This document shows positions 27,465 through 39,165 of a stretch of DNA of 64,000 nucleotides, piece by piece. Where the stretch lies: assembly GCF_905475345.1 (NCBI RefSeq), contig NC_066592.1:4843001-4907000 (forward strand), given 5' to 3'. The translations under genes and the position numbers were made by a program. Position 1 is the stretch's first letter. Every line of letters begins with the position of its first letter. The notes under the pieces are model-generated. The model ran no database searches. It saw only the letters and a list, made by a program, of their open reading frames with translations, and was not told the origin of the DNA. This stretch comes from Vespula vulgaris. Lineage: Eukaryota; Arthropoda; Insecta; Hymenoptera; Vespidae.

Positions 27465-28383
27465 GATTTATGTGTACGTATACATTTAGAGTGTATTCAC
27501 TGTCCTTTAAAAGATCGACCTTTCATGAATGAGTTGAACTTGAGAATTTTCATATATGTATATATGCACATACATGTACGTATATATATATATATATATA
27601 TATTTGTATGTACGTGGGATTGTGGTATCGTCGAAGATTATGCAGGAACCAGGCCAAGTCGAAATTCGACATACTTTTGATCGCGCATCCGAAATCGAGC
27701 TCTTCCTCTTTTACGGTCTAAAGAAAAAAACAGAAAAAAAGAAAGAAGGAAAAAAATATGGATAATAGGAATCTTTTAATGCTCCTTCAAATGATCTTTC
27801 TTTTTTAATATATTAGTTTGATTAATATACAACTATATGAATAATATCGTATGTAAATTTTAAGTATGTAATTGATTGTAACAACGTAATTATGTAATTG
27901 TCATTATTCATTTTCATTGTCTTTAATAATAATTTGCGTTTAATCTAGAGAAAAAGAATTTTTTATATTTTACTTAAAAATATCTCAAGTTATTTTAGAA
28001 AGAAATAATTTTTTTATTATATTGGTTTAATAATTTTCGAATAGAATAAAATTTCGAAAGATTTTAATTTTAAGAAGAAGTACATTTTTTGATTATATTA
28101 TAAGACGGTTAAAGATGCAAGTGTATAATTTTCAATGATAATAATTTCAATTAGAATCTATTATTTCATTTCAATATAGATTTGTTAGATTTACAAACAA
28201 TTTACTTAAGTATCCATATATTTATCTTTTTTCTTTTTTTAAATCTTTTGAAAAATGATTTATCAAGATTATTCATTATCTCTCTTATGTGTGTTATCGC
28301 TTACATTAATGCTTTTTTCTCTCTCTATCTATCCATTTCTATCTCTATAGCTCTATCTCTATATCTCTATTTTTCTTTCAAGA

Positions 28384-28586
28384 AACAAATTGATTCGGCG
28401 AAGCGAAGTCGCCGATGAAATAGCAGAATTTTTCGAATGCCCGTTGAGAAATCGAAATGGCTTAAGTTAGAAGCAGACCTCAACCAAGTTCGACACGCTT
28501 TCGAGCGTTTAAGGAAAGTTTCGCGACGCTAGATTATGTGTCAACGTATTCGGCGCCCCTCTAAAAAAAAAAAAAAAAAAAAAAAA
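28384..28586 (+). pseudogene. Coding-like block followed by A24 tract (possible retrocopy)
   Basis: After a CT-rich stretch ending in TTTCAAG, two overlapping plus-strand frames look coding: 28384-28470 (29 codons, including SEVADEIAEFFECP) and an ATG ORF at 28437-28532 (31 aa, including KWLKLEADLNQVRHAFERL). About 30 bases after the second stop comes an uninterrupted A24 (28563-28586). A shift between two good frames plus an A tail fits a decayed retroposed gene copy. The parent gene was not identified. Confidence 0.25.
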
Positions 28587-28869
28587 CAAGAAAAAAAAAT
28601 CATCGAAAACTATACGAGACACATGATACGTCTAACATTTTAAATTTATTGGGATATGTTTGATCTGAGTTTTTCAATTTTTGAGATCAGACTATTTATA
28701 AAAAGTCGTGAAATAGAGTATGTTTTATATAGATATAGATAATGTAATATAAAAACGAAAACAATAATCGTTATCATCCTAAGTAATCCTTTATATCATG
28801 TCAAAAAATAATATATTAATACAATAAAATCTTCGATCAGAAAATAATGGTTCAAATAAAAAGATGAAC

Positions 28870-28906
<37 letters not shown>

Positions 28907-28927
28907 TGATGATAATGATAATGATGA
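28870..28927. repeat. AAT/ATG trinucleotide repeat
   Basis: A run of AAT units passing into GAT/AAT units, about 58 bp. Confidence 0.88.
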
Positions 28928-29604
28928 TTCACTCGATAAAATTCATATGACATAAGAGATAAATTCTAATGAGAATACAATGAATAATGAAAGAAAATCG
29001 ACCTATACTAAAATTCTTTTCGAATAATGTAATTAAGATTTTCGTAATACAGACACATTAACCTCGTTCATTTCCCAAATTACTCTAATAAATACCATTG
29101 TTATCGTTTGTAACTATCATTTCTTTTCTTTTCTTTTTTCTCCAGATAATCCTCGTATCTTTTCAAAACCGTGGGTATTATCAAATGATTATCGAGATAA
29201 GGATTATTAATGGATTCTCGTTAGGAATGTCCACGGTTGATTTCGCGTTAGAACATACATTTTAATTTATCGAATAGGATGATGGTATACACGTTACGAG
29301 CAAAGCCCACTCTTAGGATAGACCCACTCTTCAGAATCCTGAACTGAGGCGAGTTGCTAAGTGTGCCGTGTAAGTGGAACATCGCTGCCTGGTACCGGTG
29401 ACGATGTGTACCAGCGTAGTATAACGTCCTCCTCCTCTTCATCCTCCTCTTCATTCTCCTCCTCCTCCTCCTCCTTCTCTACGTCTTTGCCCTTCTCCCT
29501 CTTCGAACGGACGCAAAGCACTGCTCCTTGCACGGTGAAAGACTTTCTTTAAGAAGACTCTACAGTAAAAGACAGACACTACAATCTGTTACCTATAGAC
29601 TTAA

Positions 29605-29685
29605 ACTATTATACTACTTTTTTCTTCTCTTTGTTATTATTATTATTATTACTATTATACTACTTTTTTCTTCTCTTTGTTGTTG

Positions 29686-29747
<62 letters not shown>

Positions 29748-29750
29748 TAT
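29605..29750. repeat. Duplicated 31-bp unit followed by TTA repeat
   Basis: A 31-bp unit rich in CTT occurs perfectly at 29605-29635 and 29651-29681 (46-bp offset). Each copy runs into a GTT/ATT-type repeat, the second extending to about 29750. Confidence 0.85.
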
Positions 29751-30512
29751 AATTTTTTCAGATCGATTTTTTCTCATCTCCTTAAGGACTATATTCATCT
29801 TTTTTATTTTTCAAAGTCGGTAAAAAAAAAGCATGTAATACTGCACCGCAACGAACCATTCTTGTCATGAGTCTAAGCTCAATGCATTTGTATGTCAATC
29901 GTTTTATTATTTTTTTTTTATCGATTAATAGATTCTTTATGATTGATTCAGATCATTTAGCTATTTTTTGAACGTAGAATCTCCAATTTGAAAGATAATT
30001 ATTTTGATCAATCCTTTGATTGTTTTTAGTTTCGGTATAATATATGAAATGAAATATAAAAAATAAGTAGTCTTGGTTAAAAAAAGTCATAAGTTTTATT
30101 GAAAAAGATATATGATAAATATTGATTTGATCACGATGATTTGGCACGATACGATCTATACATATACAGGAGAAGCTGTGATATAGGGTATCTCTTCATA
30201 CATCATCATATCGATTTAACATAACGTCTGATTCAATTTAAAAACTTCTTCCTTTTTTCTGATAACATTATTGAACGATAAAAGTATTGGAAAGAAAATA
30301 TAAAAATTTAAGAATGAGAAAGTAAAGAATATCTATGCAATCTACTATCAATGATAAAAATAAAATAAATTCTACAAGAAGGACTACTTATAATGATATC
30401 AAGTTTTCCTCGTTGATCTGTCTCACAACTCGTTTACATGAAATCCTTTAAAAATGCAAATGATGAATTTCAATGACTTTTCCGAATGAGAAAATCTCTT
30501 AATATTTGTTAA

Positions 30513-30584
30513 CTAGTTGGCTGGATGGCTGATAGGATGGCTGACTTGACTGGCTTTAGGAGCCGCAGTGAAAGCGATCGGAGC
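30513..30584 (-). CDS. Possible terminal exon of an unidentified gene
   Basis: On the minus strand a pyrimidine-rich tract ending in CTTCTTACAG (AG at 30586-30585) is followed by 23 open codons with balanced codon use (starting APIAFTAAPK and ending SHPAN) and a TAG. An alternative frame is also open: a minus-strand ATG at 30935 with a donor at 30897 would splice in phase 2 to give a ~37-residue basic peptide instead. I recognise neither product. The evidence is the acceptor plus composition only. Confidence 0.25.
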   Translation of the reverse strand, partial: APIAFTAAPKASQVSHPISHPAN

Positions 30585-31121
30585 CTGTAAGAAGAAAGAG
30601 AAGACGATGAAAAATATTAATTTTCAAACTCGTTCCTCCCCTGATGAAGGAGGTCAGCAAGAGGATCGTTTGAGTCGATGAAGGTCAATCGAGCTGATAG
30701 TTTCCAAGTCTCGTATTTCTTGAGTTACGTGCATCAGTAAATTTCTTAGATAAAGAAGAGGAATAAGAAGAAAAAGAAGAGAGGAGGAATAAGAAGAAGA
30801 AGAAGAAGAGGAATAAGAAGAAGAAGAAGAAGAAGGAAGCCCTGCTAGGTTCACTGGGCCCGAAAAATTTAGGTCACCAGTCGGTTGCAAGACTCACGAT
30901 GGACCTCCAACCAACTCGGTCCTTTCCTCCGTCATGGTTTAGTCTCTAACTGTTCGACTCACGGTTCTACGAGCGAGAACCATCAACCACTTCTTTTCTA
31001 CTTCTTCTTCTTCTTCTTTCATCTTCTTCTTTCATCTTCTTCTTCTTTTTTCATTTTCTTCTTCTTTTTCTTCTTCTATATGTCCATTTCGTTATCCTCT
31101 GGTGTTCTCTCATTCTCTCTT

Positions 31122-31152
<31 letters not shown>

Positions 31153-33219
31153 TCAAAGATCACGCAATCCTGAATAAGACACTCTGACCTTTGAGACCAT
31201 AACCCCGTTATATTATTATATTTAACAATGGCCCCAAGAGCATTTTATTTCAAAAAGACGTGCACCGTTTCTCGGTACAACCTGTCGCGGAAGCTGTCCC
31301 AGATCCTTTCTTTCTTTCTTTCTTTCTTTTTTTTTTTATTTTTTCATATTCTTTTTATCTCATTTCTTCTTTTTTTTTCTTTTATTCTTAATACGATGCC
31401 CTTTGTTTAACTTCTACAAATGATGATTCTGTTCAATTTTCACACGACTAATCCAATGGACTATGAAAACGATAATGGGACCCCGGAAGATATCTCTTTC
31501 GAGTCTGAAATAAAACTGTCACTTTTGATCGTTGGTATTCAACCATCTTGATTGTTGGACTTAATATTGAAGAAAAACCATTTTTTGATAATCTATTTAT
31601 AATAATAAAAATATCTACAAAAAATACACCGTTATGTTAAATAACAATGTATATATAAAAAATAATATAATACGAGTTATTTCCTACATAGGAAATAACG
31701 TAATCAATAGAAATCGACAAGTTAATTGACTAGACACATTAATGTAATTAAAATGTATCAATTGCTTTTTTTTTCTTCACTTTTAATCAAAATAAATCTG
31801 ACACCAAAAAAAAAGATTTAAGAATCTCTCCGATTGACAAGTTAATATATTCAAAATTATTGTCAAATAAATGTCGAATAAGTTGATGACACGTTATTTC
31901 TCCAAATAAAAAACAGTGTCAATATCAATTTATCGATCGATTTTTGAAATAAATTCTGTTATCTCGAAAATATTAACTCGTTAAAGAGAGAAAGAAATTA
32001 AAGAAGAAAAAAAAATTAGATTGAATAAAAGAAAAAAATTAAAGAAAAGACAAAGAGAAAGAACAGGTATAATTCGTAATATCAAAATGGAAGGACAGAA
32101 AGATAGATATTAAAGGAAGAAAAAAGAAGAAGACAAAAGAAGACTATAGAATAGGTTTTACAATTACGACAAGCATCATTTGATACATAGAACCGAGAAG
32201 AGATGTTCTATGCCGTTTCGTCTATCCTCTTCCGAGTTTCTCGTTTCTCGAGAGATATCGAGAACCTGTAAGAAGGGTCAAGGTTACGATAAAGGTCGAC
32301 TGTTTTATACGTACATGCATTCGAGATAGAAAACGAAGTGATATATGCGAACGTTCGTTTCCGCGGATATTTTTTATTTCTCTATAAAAATATCTTCTCT
32401 ATAATCTTCGTCAATGGAGAACTTGGGGGGGGGGGGCGGAGACAGGAAGTATACATGTATTAAACAACTGTGTTGTTAAATCAGAAAAAACGACAAAGAA
32501 AGAAACGACATCATTGTAAATTACGATAATAATCATTTAATTGAACATAAAATCGTATTATTTCCTTTTTTTGTTTTTTTTTCATATACATATATATATA
32601 TATGTGCGTGTGTGTATATATATACATACACATATATATATATTCGTATATATATATGTATGTATATATAAACTCCACATTACTTTTAAGACTTTATACA
32701 AGTTACACAAATTCAGCAGTTAACCGAATACTGCTTTATAACCGAGTACTTACTTCTTGCAAATTTAAGAGAATTCGAGGATCGAGTTGTCCAAAAGAGA
32801 GTACATCCTTTCGAATAAATAATGATGATGATAAAGATAAAGTATATCTATGAGTAAGAGTTATGTGGATGTGTATATATGTATGTATACGTACGTATAT
32901 ATACAACGCACGTAATATACTACTCCTTGATTAGTCGATCCATCGAAAACTCGTTGAACATGTCGTTGTCGACGATGACTTTTTCAAACACTGAATAAGC
33001 TACATTTTGTCTTTTTCTTTTCGTAATCAAAAACAAACATTCATATTCTTTTTACAAAACGATAATGAAGACGTTACGCGAGTATTCTCAAACGAATACT
33101 CTCAAAAGTCCAAGAATGAGTAGTCATAAATAAAAATCTAAAGTTTGTCGTCGTAGATCCAACCCTCAGGTTGATATCATGATCAAAAGCTAGTTAAGGG
33201 CAATAATAGAAGGGATAAC

Positions 33220-33267
<48 letters not shown>

Positions 33268-34399
33268 GGAAAGAGAGAGAAAAGAAATATTAAGAGATGA
33301 AGAAAGAGCGGGAAACTTAAATAAAAGCATTGATTATTTAACAAAAATTAAAGATGGATAAAAACAGAAGACAAAAAAAGGAAACTTGAAGGGAAATAAA
33401 TTAACGAAAAGAATCGAAAAAAGAAAGGGGTATGAGAGTGAGTATAAAAAAAAATGGTGAAAGAGATATGATCTCGGATGATGGAAAAGATGAAAAGAGA
33501 TACAAATATAAAAATCGTGATAAATAAAAGGAAAGCAAGCGAATGAAATCATCTGATTGTAAAAAACGTATTTGGAAGGGTTTTAGGTACATTCTTAGAG
33601 TAGTCACATGTGTGGCCACTCCTCGTGTTATTGTCGTACTTCCTTTTACGTCTCTTTTACGTATTTTACGCTAACTATGTATACATACATGTATAAGAGC
33701 ATATATGTGTATATATAGATTTATATGCACTATGTAGATATATACATATATATATATATATACACACACATATATATATACTCTTCTTATCATTTACTTA
33801 ACGTAAGAGAATCTACCTAACGGCGTAAGTAAATTACACTTTAGTAAAAATCGCAGATATGTATTTACACGTTGTGTCACAACAGGAATATCACTCACTT
33901 CGCGTCTTTTCGCCAACAGACAAAAGAGAAGACAAAGAAAGAATGGTAGAAAGAGAGTGAGACAGAGAAGAAGAGAAAAACAGAGATCGTCTGACATTTT
34001 CCGGTCCAAACCCCTTCGAGTCTTTTGAAACCGAAGGTTTTATACCTTCGTGAGGAAATTCACGATTTTTCTTTTTTTGTCATTAGTCCTTCATCTAGAT
34101 TGATCTCAAATCGAATTCATAAGTCCATTTCAAAAACTCGAGAGAAATAAGGAACAGTCTTTCCGTTGGTCTTTTTTATCTTTCGGATATCGGATATCGC
34201 CATCACAGTATCATCGATCCGGTATTAATACGACCAATCGATGAGATTCGAGTTGATAGAATCGATTTGTACTTATCCGATAGAAATCTGATCAGCGTCG
34301 ACTTGGTATTCATAGGTACGTCAGAAAAAATATAGGTACTTTTGTTTAACAACAACGTATCGTCAACTCCCAAAGTCCCGGAAGTAATCCTCGTCGTCT
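30585..34399. other. Intergenic region with inverted purine/pyrimidine tracts
   Basis: This stretch holds a GAA-rich tract (30758-30838) and a CTT-rich tract (30991-31076) around a GC-balanced core, then AT-rich sequence, a G12 run (32425-32436), AT/CA repeats near 32.6 and 33.7 kb and a GA repeat at about 33222-33268. No gene could be supported. Confidence 0.45.
33222..33268. repeat. GA microsatellite
   Basis: GA run interrupted once by AAAGA, followed by further GA-rich sequence. Confidence 0.85.
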
Positions 34400-36930
34400 C
34401 TAATCCCTCCCAATTCTTTTATGTATTTGCTGGTGTTTTATCAAATGTGCCTTTTGTCTGAAGGCCTTGCCACAAACCTCGCACCTGAATGGTTTCTCCC
34501 CCGTGTGCGTCCTCAAATGGACCTTGATATTACTCTTGTTAAGGAAGCCACGATTACAGATCGAACACCTGTGCACGGGTTTCTCTTTACCACCTATCAG
34601 GCCCGATTCCGTACCGTAGGGTAACGCTGTGGCGCCAGAAGCTAGATTTTTTTTAGAAGTATTTTGAGAACCTGGCCCAGGTCGTGACCTCTTTCTCGGA
34701 TGCGACGGAGCGGCGAAGGATGAATGAAGAAGATGATCAGGACTGCAGGACGTCGACACTCTGCCGGGTGGACTGACAGGTGGATAGGGACTTGTCGATG
34801 AAGGTGTCTCGCCGCAAGACGCGTTTTGCAGTCCAGCATTGCCAGCTTGTAACCTGGCTTGCAGGAGCGGAGCATACCCATGCGTGAGTAAACTCTGAAG
34901 AGTCGAACCATGCTGCTGAGCTTGCGTCGAGGGCGTCGCGGTTGCATAAATTTGTGAATAGGGACTTGGAGAAGTGGTTTCTTGTGCCTTTGGCGAACAG
35001 GCAGTATCTATCCACTCGGCGATATCTATCCAATCTCTGGAAGCGTCGGGATCGTGCTCGGAACTAGGTCCGTTCCCACCACCGGGTACGGTCGTGTCCG
35101 CTATCGCTGACCCGATGATCTCCGCGATGTCCTCGATATCGTATTCGACCTGTTGCGTTGACTGGGGTAATTGCTGCTGCTGCTGCTGCTGTTGCTGTTG
35201 CTGCTGCTGTTGTTGTTGTTGTTGTTGCTGTTGTTGCTGTTGATGTTGATGATGTTGATGTTGGTGCTGGTGTTGGTGTTGCTGATGATGTTGTGGTTGT
35301 TGCTGTTGTTGTTGTTGGGATTGTTGGTGCTGCTGTTGTTGCTTCTGACTGGCTTGAGGACACGGTGTACTCGAAGAAACAACGGACGATTCGTAATACT
35401 CCTGATTGGAGGATGGTGTCGGCGAGGAAGAAGGTAAGGACGGCCTTTGCGCCGACGAGGCGATCGTGTGATAATGATGGCCAGGTATTCCGTTGATGCT
35501 AAGATGTCCGGTGTATCCAGTAAACGGTGGTAAAGGTTTGAGTTCCGCTAAGGATTGCGCGGACGCGACGCCAACTGACGTTCCTAAAAGTAGTGTATCC
35601 CACGTGTCGTGTAGGCCAGCTGCAGTTTGTTTAACATCCGGTGGCTCGAGAAAGTCCGGTCCTGCAGCACCCCACGACGATAAAAGGAGATTGTCTACAC
35701 CGACCACTTCGGCTGGCGAACCACCGACGATGATTCCGCTTCCTTGGCTACTGTGAGGTGGCTCGACGCCGGTCGACGTCAGATGAGGCGGTGCCGTCGG
35801 AGGCCCCGATTGCGTTTCGTACTTCATCTCGATGACAATATCTGCGGAGGGAGAGATTACGCTAGATCCACTTGAGATTCTTGATTGCTTCGAGACGTTC
35901 CGATCGGTGGTGACGATATCGTAGGGCGACGTCGTAGTCAAATCTTCGTTCTCGTCGGTTTCCAAAGTTTCTTGCGAAGATCGTGCTAACGTGTATTCGA
36001 CTTTGATGTTACGAACCAGTTCTTGATCTCGTTCTCGCGATTGTTGTTCTTCTTCTAACTTGAGGCAAGTTCTCGACAAGAGTTCCTCTTCGTTATTGTC
36101 GCCTCTGCAAGGTGATGAGGATATACGCGAGGTTGATAGTAAGGTGCTGAGCAAGGACGTGTTAAAAGTCGATGTCGAGAAAGTTGAGAGCGAGTCCGAG
36201 GCTGATGACAAGGAAGCGTTACTAGCCTCCTCCGAACGAACTCGCGAGGTCTCCTCCGTCTTGATCCTCGCGTTAAGCGGCGAGAAAACGCCGTTCAACG
36301 AATCGGCCGTCGTGACGCTCGTCGTTGTGTTGATGGATCCGATTACGTTCCCGTGACTTCCCGACGAGGAGGTCTCGCCGCTTGACAAACGTTCGGCGCC
36401 CTCTATCACCGATGTCGGTGCGAGAAGCGCCGAGAGTACCAAGTTACCGTTGTTACTACTTCTCGACGTGGACGAGGCTTCCGGTGAAGAGGAGTTAATG
36501 CCGTACGTGATGCTCGAGCTGGAGCCTACGGCATCAGGTCCTCGCGTGTCCTGCGTATGACCGAGGCCCGAGGTGGAACACACCGAGGCCGATGCCGAGG
36601 CAATACCGTAACTCGAACAGGCGCTTCTGTTAACTTGATGTTGTTGGTGTTGGTGGTGCTGGTGGTGGTGGTGGTGGTGCTGCTGTTGCTGCTGCTGCTG
36701 TTGTTGCTGCTGTTGCTGTTCTTGTTGTTGCGAAATCTGTTGATGGTGTACGCTCGAACTGTTCCGGCTCGCCGAAGGAACGCAGAACTGAAAGCTACCA
36801 GTGACGTTATCCGGTGGCCCCTCGTCGATCCTCGGCGGACCAGGTGTCGAGGGGAAGAGGGGACCAGGATTCCACCAGGGATCCACTCTACTGCCGGGGG
36901 TGCTGCAACCGCCAACGGCACCGCGGGAAC
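34400..36930 (-). CDS. C2H2 zinc-finger transcription factor, terminal exon (5' end incomplete)
   Basis: A single exon runs from the acceptor (TTTCAG just above 36930) to the TAG-type stop at 34402-34400, coding about 843 residues. Numbered from the GTG-encoded Val at 36886: Q/H tract 49-88, long Ser/Thr-rich middle, second Q/H tract with uninterrupted Q24 at 549-572, acidic segments DIEDIAEII (583-591) and DWIDIAEWID (618-627), basic RKRSR (731-735), and two C2H2 fingers at 774-794 and 802-822 joined by TGEKPF, ending six residues later. The architecture is that of a sequence-specific nuclear regulator. No Met occurs in frame before the middle of the protein and the frame upstream of the acceptor has no ATG, so the start lies in another exon. 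I do not recognise the orthologue. Confidence 0.9.
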
Positions 36931-37168
36931 CTGAAACACGAAAAAGAACCCGCTTTGAACTCTCTCCGGAGCTTCTTCGACGGACGGAGCATCTATTACA
37001 ATACAGTGTGATCCTTGATCGGTTATCGCGATTCTACTAGCTCTAGCGAGACTTCGCGAATTCGTGCGAGTTAACGATCAAAGAGAAGAAAAGCGAAAAA
37101 GATTCGAGCCAACGAACGAACCATGTAGCACGCTCTCGTGCTCGATACCGATGCCGATGGTTGTACAG

Positions 37169-37206
37169 TAGGTAGGTAGGTTGGTAGGTAGGTAGGTAGG
37201 TAGGTA
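37169..37206. repeat. GGTA tetranucleotide repeat
   Basis: About nine GGTA units with one TTGG interruption, in the GC-rich 5' flank of the zinc-finger gene. Confidence 0.88.
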
Positions 37207-38645
37207 ACTCTGTGGTAGGTTGATGCTTACACGTACACGCTTGCACGCGTACACACGTATCGTTAGGTTGGGTAGGTAGATACCACTTCTCTCGAGAAGA
37301 AAGACTTGCTCCCGCTAACTAGGTTAGTGGCACGCTAGCCAGCTACGGCCGAGTACACTCGGCCGACCAAATTGCCGCCTTTAAAAATACATTTTTGCAC
37401 GGCGAGCAACACGGAAGCTTTATTATCAATCGTCGTCTATGGACGACACTTGCAACCTTTAGAGGACGTAATTCTACAAAATTTTGATACGCGTCACACG
37501 CACATCCGGCTGAGGTGTTCCTTAATCGGCATTTACAGACAATCCTCTCTAAAGTCTGAGGCAACAGGTGAACGGATTTTAAATCAAGTCGCGCATTGCC
37601 GATCGAATACTCAAATTCTTCTCTTCCTGTCATGAATAAAACGCAAAAGAGATCTTTCCTCTCTTTTTTTCTTTTTTTATTTTTCTTTTTTTTTTTTAGT
37701 TCTTTTTCAGCCGTTTCGGTGGTGTCTCTCGATCGACATATCCGCGTGGCCGTACCGGCACGTCATGAGAATCATACAAATGTTCCGAGTCCATTCCCGC
37801 TCTCTACTCTCCCAACGTTACTCTCGGCGTTACTCTCGGGCAAGTATAAGCGGCAGGAGGAGAAGAGTCCGTCCTTGTCGTCGTTTAGAGTCCGTCCTTG
37901 TCAGGTGATGGTAGAGGCGGTCGTAGACTCATGTTGGAGGTGCGCGATGTTGAACGAGGAGGGAAATGAGGGGAGTTCGGAGTAGAGAGAGGGAAGGAGC
38001 TCTCGTCGAGCCGTGACGTGTTCACCGCGTACCGTTATCCAATGGCGTGGATGTCGTTGAAGGAAGGCGAGTTCTCACAGAGTGGGGCAAACGGAACAAA
38101 TTCGCGTGCTTATAGAACGACCAAGAGAAGAAGGAGAAAAGGTGCCGATCCAATGTGGGCCCACTTTTTCGGGCCTACGACAATGTCTCGATGAGCCACT
38201 TATCAATGGGATCAACGAGTATCCGTGCCTGCAACGAATTCAGCCGTATCGATTTGCTCGGACCCATCATCGGGATTTTACAGTTTGTGCTCGAATTTTA
38301 CAACCATATCTCGCCAATGTTTCAACGATTCTCGATCTCTTTTCTTTTTAAAATATCATTAAATCTCCCTAGCCGGATTTGCGTCTGGGTCATATCAACG
38401 TAAAATCGATTGCTTTTTGGTCTAACATTTTTTTCGTTTCTTTCGAACGAAATATATCTAAATATAATGATTCAATGAAATGAATTCATCTTTCTTGAAA
38501 CATTTCAGAAATAACGGATAGGTATACGATACATCGGTCGTTAATTAGACGAACATTGGATCCAAACTCTTAACAAGTTTTTTCTCCAGGCTGTTGCAAG
38601 ATCATTCTACCAAATGATCATCTTACTTGGCTGATCCTATACGAG

Positions 38646-39165
38646 CCGAAACTATACCGGTAGGACATACAGCGTATATAGTGAGAAACAAAAGTGGGTC
38701 GGAACACCGTTACAACTCGGTGCTTGGTTGAAGCCTACGCAAATCGACTAGATTTTGCTCTGTGGATGCCTTTCCTTTTCATCGCGAAAAATGAAACGTG
38801 TCTCCTCGAGTGACCTACATCGATCGTTATCACAATGGATCCTCCAAGGCAATGATATAGTCGTTATCGATTGAAAATGGACTAAACTGATAGCTCAATT
38901 TACATCTACTGTCATATGAGAGACGAATCTGCTACGTATTTATTATGTGGTGGATTGAAACACTTGTTCTCTTGATGCTCAGCTAAACTATATCGCGTTC
39001 ATAGTGGGAAATAAAAGTAGGTCGAAAAACCGTTACGGAGTCCGCCGACGAAAAGGAGATCCACGCAAAACCAGTTGGATTTTGCTAGCCGCGTACGAGC
39101 ATGGCTTTCCTTTTCGTTACGAAAAATGGCGCGTGCGGATCGCGGTTCCCCACGACGACCTACAT
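38646..39165. repeat. Diverged tandem duplication (two copies, offset about 323 bp)
   Basis: Copy A (38678-38820) and copy B (39001-39165) share, in order: ATAGTG(A/G)GAAA(C/T)AAAAGT, a GGTCG block followed by CCGTTAC, ACGCAAA, GATTTTGCT, CTTTCCTTTTC, CGAAAAATG, CGTG and CGACCTACAT-like ends. Copy B is about 20 bp longer owing to small insertions. Weaker similarity extends upstream (AAACTATA followed by C or T then CG). Both are more GC-balanced than the surroundings. Confidence 0.7.

Larger units (their letters stand above)
22740..30512. other. Intergenic region with CpG-rich and coding-like blocks
   Basis: Mostly AT-rich with no supported gene. Distinct pockets are a CpG-rich block at 24000-24700 (containing a GCGGCCGC site near 24655), a smaller GC-balanced pocket at 25140-25330, and a coding-like block followed by A24 at 28384-28586. 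Microsatellites lie at about 27426-27459, 28870-28927 and 29691-29750. Confidence 0.5.

Noticed and set aside
32679..32853. Coding-like short frames on both strands near 32.7-32.85 kb, one ending at a GTAAGT donor on the minus strand
   Set aside because: The two strands give mutually exclusive readings, there is no Met, and no matching partner exon was found.
35171..36730. Long poly-Leu, poly-Val, poly-Ala and poly-Cys frames on the plus strand
   Set aside because: These are antisense or out-of-frame readings of the Gln/His codon repeats of the minus-strand zinc-finger exon.
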